Part shown: in pieces, positions 58,185 through 64,000 of the stretch
Layout of the letters: each line of letters starts with the position of its first letter
Position numbering within the stretch: the first letter of the stretch is position 1
NCBI RefSeq assembly: GCF_000487995.2
Contig: NZ_CP097562.1
Location: 1,609,001-1,673,000, forward strand
From: Mucispirillum schaedleri ASF457
Lineage (GTDB): Bacteria; Chrysiogenota; Deferribacteres; Deferribacterales; Mucispirillaceae
DNA: 64,000 bases
Direction of reading: 5' to 3'
Position numbers and translations under genes: made by a program
The notes under the pieces: generated by a model
Told to the model about the DNA's origin: nothing
The model's input: only the letters and a program-made list of their open reading frames with translations
Database searches by the model: none

Positions 58185-59725
58185 GAGTATTAATTTATAG
58201 TTTAGTAATTTTATTTTCTACAGCAGAATTTTTATATGCAGATGTAAAAAGACCAGATACTATAAAAGAAGTATTTTTTACAGGCACAAATCATGAGCTT
58301 GAAGTTTATAAAATATATGGCAGAAAGGATGGTCCTACTATGCTTATTATTGGCGGCATTCAAGGGGATGAGCCCGGGGGACTTTTATCTGCTGATTCAT
58401 ATGCTGATATAAAACTTGAAAAAGGTAATCTGATAGTCATACCACGCACAAATTTTTATTCCATTATGCTTTTTAACAGGGAAGTAAAAGGTGTTGATAT
58501 GAACAGGCTTTTTGATAAAGCTCCAAATGACTGGCAGGGAGATATTGTTAATAAAATAAAAGAATATATGAAAGAATCTGATATTTTTTTAAACCTGCAT
58601 GACGGCTGGGGATTTCACTATCCAGAACATATAAACTGGCATAAAAGTCCAGATAGATTTGGCTATTCTGTTATTGTAGATGAAGAAGAATTTACATGCA
58701 GTAATGGAACAACTTTAAAACTTGGAGAAATGGCAAAAAAAGCAATGGAAGCAGCAAATGCAAAAATCCCTGATGACGACCCTAAAAAACATTACTTTAA
58801 CACAGAAACAAACAAAAGCTCAAGCCGTTTTCAAAATATGAAAAAATCAGCCACATGGTATGCAGTGTCTGATTTATGTATCCCTGCTTTTGGTATAGAA
58901 GGCTCTAAAAATATGAAACTTGACAAAAATGTCCTGTATCATAATTATGTAATAAATGAGTTTATGAAAAATGCAGGTATAGAAATAGAATACCCTAACA
59001 CTCATACTTATGAGCCTGAATTTACTGGGGCAGTTATAAAAGTGCATAATGATGAGCTTTTTATCCGCAGTGGAAAAGTGCTGGAAGTGAAAAAAGGCAG
59101 TGTAATAAAGGTGACAGAAATATTTGCAAATCATAAGCGTGGCATAACATGCGATATTGTAGATTTTGGAAACTTAAATGACATAAATAAAGACTATAAA
59201 GTAGAAAAAGACAGCAGAATTATTTTCCGTAAAGATAATATTGTTATGGGCAGTGTTACTGTTAAAGCTGTTGAGCAGGTCAGTAATATAATAACAGCAG
59301 AAAATACTAAAAATAAAGAAATAGAAATACCTGTTAAAGAGCATAAACAGGTAGAATTGAGCAAAGAAGAAAGCAAAATCATTTTAGAGCCTAACATAAA
59401 ATATTTTCACTTAATTATTGATGGTAAAGATATACATATAAAAAATGGAGATAAAATCCATATAAAAGACAGCTCAAAAGTAGTATTTGTAAAACTTTTA
59501 AGCTCAAAAGTGCAGGACTATAATGTAGCTATTAATTTTAAGGGCTGGTTTCCTGCTGATATTTCTGCAAATATTGGTGATGACAGAGGGTATGAAATAA
59601 TTTTTCCACCTGCAAATATTTTAAAAAAATATTCTGTAGGTCAAAAAGGCAAGCTTTATCCAGTGGTCGCTCATGATGCTGCTAAAAAGCAGGATATAGC
59701 AAAAATTTTAGTAGAGCTTGATTAA
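58181..59725 (+). CDS. Csd4/Pgp1-like peptidoglycan D,L-carboxypeptidase (M14 metallopeptidase)
   Basis: This protein has a signal peptide (MRVLIYSLVILFSTAEFLYA). The start TTG 58181, with GGAGAG at 58171-58176 and a TTGA overlap, is better than ATG 58169, which lacks a ribosome-binding site. The M14 domain has zinc-ligand candidates Gln61 and Glu64 in GGIQGDEPGG and His140 in LNLHDGWGFH. Gln in place of the usual first His is a hallmark of Helicobacter Csd4. The C-terminal 260 residues form beta-rich modules (FTGAVIKVHNDELFIRSGKVLEV and so on), also as in Csd4. Csd4 cuts tripeptide stems to dipeptides, giving helical shape. It overlaps the Csd6-like gene. Confidence 0.85.
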   Translation: MRVLIYSLVILFSTAEFLYADVKRPDTIKEVFFTGTNHELEVYKIYGRKDGPTMLIIGGIQGDEPGGLLSADSYADIKLEKGNLIVIPRTNFYSIMLFNREVKGVDMNRLFDKAPNDWQGDIVNKIKEYMKESDIFLNLHDGWGFHYPEHINWHKSPDRFGYSVIVDEEEFTCSNGTTLKLGEMAKKAMEAANAKIPDDDPKKHYFNTETNKSSSRFQNMKKSATWYAVSDLCIPAFGIEGSKNMKLDKNVLYHNYVINEFMKNAGIEIEYPNTHTYEPEFTGAVIKVHNDELFIRSGKVLEVKKGSVIKVTEIFANHKRGITCDIVDFGNLNDINKDYKVEKDSRIIFRKDNIVMGSVTVKAVEQVSNIITAENTKNKEIEIPVKEHKQVELSKEESKIILEPNIKYFHLIIDGKDIHIKNGDKIHIKDSSKVVFVKLLSSKVQDYNVAINFKGWFPADISANIGDDRGYEIIFPPANILKKYSVGQKGKLYPVVAHDAAKKQDIAKILVELD

Positions 59726-60351
59726 TGGAGCTGTCAGAAAAACTTAAACTTTATTTGGTATTAGAAACAAAATATTTGCAGCTGCCTTTAAGTGATTTTT
59801 TAGAAAATGTAATTAAAGGCGGGGTAACCATTGTGCAGCTTCGCAATAAATCACAAAATTTAGATGAAAAAATCAAATATGCTTATATAGTAAGAGAAAT
59901 TACTGCAAAGTATAATACTTTATTTCTAATGAATGACAGCATAGATATGGCAGTAAAAGTTTATGCAGATGGTGTGCATATTGGCATAAATGATGGTAAT
60001 GCTGCATTAATCAGACAGAACTTTAAAGATATGATTATAGGCTATTCCTGCAATAATATGGAAGATGTAGAGATTGCAAACAAATATGCAGATTATGCAG
60101 GCATTGGACCTTTTACAGAAACATACACTAAAAAAGACCACAGGCAGATTTTAGGTGCAGAAGGTATATATAAAATAAATAATACATTAAAAATCCCTGC
60201 TGTTGCAATAGGCGGCATAAATATTGAAAGGGCAGCAGAAGCATTGAAATCAGGCGTAAAAGGTCTTGCAGTATCATCATTTTTATGCAAATCAAAGACA
60301 CCTTATGATGATGCAAAAAGGCTTTTGGATATTATAAATGAAAGAATTTGA
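59725..60351 (+). CDS. thiE: Thiamine-phosphate synthase
   Basis: ThiE joins the pyrimidine and thiazole moieties of thiamine as thiamine monophosphate. This TIM barrel of 208 residues has GGVTIVQLRNKS (family signature), FLMNDSIDMAVKVYADGVHIG, YAGIGPFTETYTKKDH and PAVAIGGINIERAAEALKSGVKGLAV with the phosphate-binding glycines. Its ATG overlaps the stop of the preceding gene (TAATG) and its end overlaps thiL by 14 bases, so it is co-translated with the kinase for its own product. Confidence 0.94.
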   Translation: MELSEKLKLYLVLETKYLQLPLSDFLENVIKGGVTIVQLRNKSQNLDEKIKYAYIVREITAKYNTLFLMNDSIDMAVKVYADGVHIGINDGNAALIRQNFKDMIIGYSCNNMEDVEIANKYADYAGIGPFTETYTKKDHRQILGAEGIYKINNTLKIPAVAIGGINIERAAEALKSGVKGLAVSSFLCKSKTPYDDAKRLLDIINERI

Positions 60352-61267
60352 GTTTATTTCGTATCTAGAAAAAAGCATAATAAATAAAAATAAATATATA
60401 GGCGATGATGCAGCCCTGATTTATAACAGGCTGCTCGTATCAAAAGACATAATATCTGAAAATATCCACTTTTTACCATCTACCCCGCTGAAATATGTAA
60501 TTCATAAACTTTTTACATGCAATATAAGCGATATTGCATCAATGGGTGCTGTATCAAAATATGTGCTTTTAGGGCTTGCTTTAAAAGATAAGTCATATTT
60601 AAAAAATATTATACCATTAATAGAAGAAGAATGTAATTTTTATAATGTGGAACTTGCAGGGGGAGATACTGCATCATCTGAACGAAATTTTTTTTCATTA
60701 ACAGTGCTTGGAGAAAAGGGCAGAAATATAATATACAGAAGTGGTGCAGAAAAAGGGGATATAATATTTATTTCACGCCCACTTGGCAGGTGCAGAATAT
60801 CTCTAGAAAAAGAATTAAATCAAAATTCCTGTAATATAGATAAATATTACCACTATTCAGTTAATGCAGAAGATAAGCTGGGAATATATCTTGGCAGTAT
60901 AGATGGCATAACATCTATGACAGATATAAGTGACGGTTTAGGAGTAGATTTAAATAATATTGCTCTATCATCAAATAAAAAAGCTGTGATAGAGTATAAC
61001 CGCCTTGATTTATCATATTTAGATGAATACGGCATAGATAATTTTGATTATTTTATTTCATCAGGTGAAGAATTTGCTTTGGTTTTTACAGTAAAGAATT
61101 ATCTTGCATCAAAAATACAAAAAGATATTTTAGATTATTTAAATATAAATATAATCCCTGTTGGCAGAATAGAAGATGGCAGTGGTATTTATTTAGAAAA
61201 AGATGGATATTTGCAAAAAATAGATGTGGCAGGATACGAACATTTTAATAAAAATGGCAGTATTTAG
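60338..61267 (+). CDS. thiL: Thiamine-monophosphate kinase
   Basis: ThiL phosphorylates thiamine monophosphate to the active cofactor thiamine diphosphate. It shows the PurM/AIRS fold: YIGDDAALI (metal-binding Asp pair), SENIHFLPSTPLKYVIHKLFTCNISDIASMGAVSKYVLLGLAL, GGDTASSERNFFSLTVLGE and SMTDISDGLGVDLNNIA. Length is 309 residues, normal. It is the last gene of the run that starts at the rRNA methyltransferase; no terminator is obvious before the repeat region that follows. Confidence 0.94.
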   Translation: MKEFEFISYLEKSIINKNKYIGDDAALIYNRLLVSKDIISENIHFLPSTPLKYVIHKLFTCNISDIASMGAVSKYVLLGLALKDKSYLKNIIPLIEEECNFYNVELAGGDTASSERNFFSLTVLGEKGRNIIYRSGAEKGDIIFISRPLGRCRISLEKELNQNSCNIDKYYHYSVNAEDKLGIYLGSIDGITSMTDISDGLGVDLNNIALSSNKKAVIEYNRLDLSYLDEYGIDNFDYFISSGEEFALVFTVKNYLASKIQKDILDYLNINIIPVGRIEDGSGIYLEKDGYLQKIDVAGYEHFNKNGSI

Positions 61268-61315
61268 TATAAAATTCTGTTTTGTATAATAAATTTATAC
61301 AGCTTAAAAATAAAT

Positions 61316-61345
61316 ACTTCGTCTTTGGTTCAGTAAGACACGGAA
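61316..61345 (+). repeat. REP-like remnant
   Basis: TACTTCGTCTTTGGTTCAGT...AGACACGGAAG resembles the complement of the GTCAyAyTGAGCCAAAGGCGAAGTA motif at 17109-17133. It is one diverged half of the palindromic repeat family, next to an IS remnant. Confidence 0.45.
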
Positions 61346-61378
61346 GCAGATTCAATAAGACAATGCAGTGACAGAAAT

Positions 61379-61478
61379 TGAACTTACTCAAAAAAGTTGG
61401 ACTAGCCATATAATGAGTGTATATGGCAAGAAAGTATAGTTATGAGTTTAAGAAATATTTAATAACAGTCTTAGAGAG
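61379..61478 (+). mobile_element. Truncated left end of the IS3-family element
   Basis: About 100 bases match the left end of the intact IS (27799-27898) with roughly one difference in ten. They cover the terminal repeat TGAACTTACTCAAAAA and the first codons of orfA. The match stops abruptly and no right end is present nearby. Confidence 0.85.
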
Positions 61479-61491
61479 TAAATATACTTAA
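61423..61491 (+). pseudogene. orfA remnant of the IS3-family element
   Basis: The frame reads MARKYSYEFKKYLITVLESKYT then stop. The first 19 residues match the intact OrfA start (MARKYSYEFKKFIVTVLES), after which it diverges. It is a dead fragment. Confidence 0.8.
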
Positions 61492-61609
61492 TATTTATTA
61501 TTTACCTTTATTTTTAACTCTAAAAATGGTGTATAAAGTAGAAAACTATTGCTTTTATATATTATATCTATTACTATAAAGTGTTATACTATAATATTTT
61601 AGAGGTCTT

Positions 61610-63151
61610 ATGACTATTCGTATTGCTGGAGAGCAGGATAAACATCAGCTTGATTTTGCAGCTCGTAATATATATACACTGCCAAATGATGAATATAGGG
61701 TGCTGCCCTCATCACTTAAAGATGGAGATTATATTTTAGAGATTAAAACTATCAGGATTATTGAGCCTATTATTAAAGTTTTAGTTTCTGATGATATGCT
61801 TAGTGCAAGAGTGTCTTTCTATCCAGGTATAAATACAGATAGAAAAATAAAATATCAAGATGTAATTCTTAATTTAACAGAAAAACATAAAATCAGTCCG
61901 AAAAATATTGATGATAAAGCCTTAAAAGAAGCAATAGAGCTTTTAAATGAGGGATATATTGTAGAAGGTATATTAGTATGCCAGGGCACTCCGCCAGTTC
62001 AAGGCAAAGATGCTAATATAGAATATCTTTTTGAAAAACCTAATATAAAACCACAACTTTTACCAAATGGTAAAGTAAATTATAGAGAGTTTACAAAATT
62101 TATCTTTGTAAGTAAAGACCAGCTTATTATAAAACGCACTCCACCAGATAAAGGCATGGATGGCAGAGATATTTCTGGTAATATAATAAAAGCTCAAGAG
62201 GGTATAGATAAAAGTGTAGAAGTAGTTGAAGGAGTATACTCTAATTTAGAGAAAACTGAATACCGCTCAAAATATAATGGTCATATAATATTAAGCGGCA
62301 ATACAGTAAGTGTTTTGCCTATGCTGCAGGTTAATGGTGATGTAAATATGCATACAGGCAACCTAAGATTTGAGGGGACTATTCAAATTACAGGCAATGT
62401 TCAGTCAGGGTTTATTATTGATGCTGATGATATTATAGTAGATGGTATAGTTGAAAATGCTGAATTAAAAGCATCTAATTCTATTATTATAAAAACAGGA
62501 GTTAAGGGTATTATCAATAAAGGCTCTATCAAGGCAGGTGGCAATATTTCAGTAGGATACTGTGAAAATGCAAATATTTCTGCAGGCGGCGAGCTAAGTA
62601 TTGAGAAATACTGCTTTAATTCAAATATAGAAGCAGCACAGGTTACTGCTCTTGGTAAAGATACAATTATCAGCGGTGGAGTATTAGATATATTTTCTGA
62701 ACTGCATGCTACACATTTAGGCTCAAAAAATTCTGGTAAAATGGAAATTAATCTTGGTTATTCACCACTTTTGCAAAATAAGGCAGAGAAAATCAAAGTT
62801 GAAATAAATCAGTTAAGCGAATCTATGGAAAAGATAAATGATGTTTTATCAAAATTAAATATCAAGGACCCTAAAATAAAAAGCAATCCAAAAGTAAAAA
62901 TGCTGATTGACAGCTCTGATGCTTTTAAACGCAGACTTCCACTGCTTGAAAGAAAGTATAATGATTTAATGCAGAAATCTGTTTGTGATGCACCTAAAAT
63001 AATAGTGGAAGATATAATATATCCTGGTGTTGAAATTAAAATGTTAAATATTTCAAGAAAAATAAAATCAGAAATGAGCCGTGTAGAATTTACATATAAT
63101 GAGATTTCAAGAGAAATAACAAATAAACCTATACAAAATAGAGAAGTATAA
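61610..63151 (+). CDS. FapA/DUF342-family protein
   Basis: This is a 513-residue soluble protein. An N-terminal region (about 1-95) is followed by the DUF342 core (about 100-390): GILVCQGTPPVQGKDANIEYLFE, the IIKRTPPDKGMDGRDISGNII block, then a right-handed beta-helix (INGDV-like turns: VNGDVNMHTGNLRFEGTIQITGNVQSGFIIDADDIIVDGIVENAELKASNSIIIKTGV). A coiled coil (about 390-440) and short C-terminal region complete it. DUF342 proteins occur widely beside motility or signalling genes; the function is not established. It lies upstream of an ExeA-type ATPase gene. Confidence 0.85.
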   Translation: MTIRIAGEQDKHQLDFAARNIYTLPNDEYRVLPSSLKDGDYILEIKTIRIIEPIIKVLVSDDMLSARVSFYPGINTDRKIKYQDVILNLTEKHKISPKNIDDKALKEAIELLNEGYIVEGILVCQGTPPVQGKDANIEYLFEKPNIKPQLLPNGKVNYREFTKFIFVSKDQLIIKRTPPDKGMDGRDISGNIIKAQEGIDKSVEVVEGVYSNLEKTEYRSKYNGHIILSGNTVSVLPMLQVNGDVNMHTGNLRFEGTIQITGNVQSGFIIDADDIIVDGIVENAELKASNSIIIKTGVKGIINKGSIKAGGNISVGYCENANISAGGELSIEKYCFNSNIEAAQVTALGKDTIISGGVLDIFSELHATHLGSKNSGKMEINLGYSPLLQNKAEKIKVEINQLSESMEKINDVLSKLNIKDPKIKSNPKVKMLIDSSDAFKRRLPLLERKYNDLMQKSVCDAPKIIVEDIIYPGVEIKMLNISRKIKSEMSRVEFTYNEISREITNKPIQNREV

Positions 63152-63188
63152 TAGATATATAAAACAGATAGAGGCATACAAGAAAAAA

Positions 63189-64000
63189 ATGAGAACATTT
63201 ACAGAATTTTTTGGCTTTTACCAAGACCCTTTTAAAAGAACTCCTGATGTAGATTTTTACTACCCAACACAAATGCATATAGAGGCATTAGATACTTTAC
63301 AGTATTTAATACATTCTGATGAGCCATTTGCTGTTTTAACAGGGGAGCCCGGCACAGGTAAAACTATTACTATTAAAAAATTTATTAATGAGCTGCCATC
63401 AAATATAGTTTCTGCATATATATTATTTCCAAACCTTACTCCAGAGGAGCTTTTTATGGCAATACTGGAAGATTTTAATATACATGTAGATAAATCACTT
63501 ACTAAAAATGCTCTTTTTGCAAAACTTCGTGATTTTTTAATAGAGATAGGCTCAGAAGGTAAAAAAGCGGTTATTATTATTGATGAGGCACAAAATCTGC
63601 CAAATGAAACTCTGGAAGAACTGCGTCTTTTATCTAATTTGGAAACAGAAAAAGACAAACTTTTAAAAATCATTTTAGCAGGTCAGCCAGAGCTTGATGA
63701 AAAATTAAATGAAGAAAGTTTAAGACAGCTAAAACAGCGTGTAACTTTATATGTTAAACTTGATAATATTAAGCAGGAAGATATAAAAAATTATATTTAT
63801 TCCCACCTTGAAAAAGCTGGTAAAAGTTATGTAAAAATCCACAGTGGAGTTGTTAAGCGTATTGCTAAAATTACAAAAGGTAATCCTAGGCTTATAAATA
63901 CTCTTATGGAAAGAACAATTATTGCTGCTTTTTTAGATAATTCTCATACTATTAATGAAAACCATTTAATAAGTGCATTATCCAGTGTTAATAATGTAAT
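63189..64000 (+). CDS. ExeA/MshM-type AAA ATPase (3' partial)
   Basis: The frame is open to the end of the window (270 codons seen). It begins FTEFFGFYQDPFKRTPDVDFYYPTQMHIEALDTLQYLI, a signature of the ExeA/GspA-like family. Walker A is TGEPGTGKTIT and Walker B VIIIDEAQNLP, followed by LKIILAGQPELDEKL and RLINTLMERTI (sensor/arginine-finger regions). Such ATPases help secretin or pilus assembly, often through a C-terminal peptidoglycan-binding domain that would lie outside the window. The ATG is at 63189; its ribosome-binding site is weak. Confidence 0.88.
   Translation, partial: MRTFTEFFGFYQDPFKRTPDVDFYYPTQMHIEALDTLQYLIHSDEPFAVLTGEPGTGKTITIKKFINELPSNIVSAYILFPNLTPEELFMAILEDFNIHVDKSLTKNALFAKLRDFLIEIGSEGKKAVIIIDEAQNLPNETLEELRLLSNLETEKDKLLKIILAGQPELDEKLNEESLRQLKQRVTLYVKLDNIKQEDIKNYIYSHLEKAGKSYVKIHSGVVKRIAKITKGNPRLINTLMERTIIAAFLDNSHTINENHLISALSSVNNV

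Overview
The window is AT-rich (roughly two thirds A+T by eye), Gram-negative-type bacterial DNA. It carries flagellar and chemotaxis genes, a periplasmic HybOABC-type [NiFe] hydrogenase, a DUF342/FapA-type protein, and a pair of cell-shape peptidoglycan hydrolases otherwise best known from helical Campylobacterota. This gene mix and the low GC fit a host-associated, spiral, anaerobic member of the Deferribacterota such as Mucispirillum. That placement is inference from gene content; no rRNA or tRNA gene was found to confirm it.

Layout. (1) 1-11.2 kb is a compact plus-strand motility operon: flhF (5' end outside the window), flhG, a small membrane protein, fliA, cheB, fliM, a long fliN/fliY, cheY, a divergent cheZ, a cheA with a fused receiver, then a secreted small protein, an OmpA-like protein and a tail-anchored protein. 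(2) At 11.27-12.36 kb an IS481-like element lies between perfect 25-bp direct repeats. (3) 12.4-16.7 kb holds a PAS-RsbU phosphatase, a STAS protein, a STAS-HEAT fusion and cheR. (4) 16.7-17.6 kb is a repeat-rich non-coding island. (5) 17.7-20.4 kb has four poorly known genes, the last FliK-like, followed by pyk and the hydrogenase operon hybOABC (22.4-27.7 kb). (6) At 27.7-29.9 kb an inverted copy of the 17-kb island is interrupted by a complete IS3-family element. The two islands therefore bracket about 10 kb, including the hydrogenase operon, as inverted repeats. (7) 30-38.5 kb has typA (minus), a TrkA-type/CPA2 transporter pair, a large hybrid histidine kinase and an HPt-like protein lacking the usual phospho-histidine. 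(8) 38.5-39.1 kb carries palindromic MITE-like repeats, followed by efp, an AAA/DUF4143 ATPase behind two palindromes, glyS, a soluble histidine kinase, a radical SAM protein, a polyferredoxin and an M24 peptidase. (9) 48.6-49.4 kb is non-coding and contains a strong candidate small RNA on the minus strand. (10) 49.4-55.1 kb is a minus-strand cluster xerC, trmFO, topA, dprA. (11) 55.4-61.3 kb is a plus-strand run: an rRNA m5C methyltransferase, a Csd6/Pgp2-like L,D-transpeptidase-fold enzyme, a Csd4/Pgp1-like carboxypeptidase, thiE and thiL. (12) 61.3-64 kb holds repeat and IS remnants, a DUF342 protein and an ExeA-type ATPase running off the end.

How the parts work together: FlhF/FlhG set flagellar placement and FliA drives late genes. 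CheA, CheY, CheB, CheR, a CheZ-like protein and the FliM/FliN switch make a nearly complete chemotaxis pathway; cheW and receptors are not in the window. The peptidoglycan hydrolase pair would give the curved or helical body that such flagella drive through mucus. The hydrogenase supplies electrons from H2 through a membrane NrfD-type subunit. The main structural surprises are the inverted repeat islands around the hydrogenase segment, the 25-bp duplication at the IS481-like element, the palindromic repeats ending near IS-end-like sequence, and the candidate sRNA. No CRISPR array or obvious defence system was seen.
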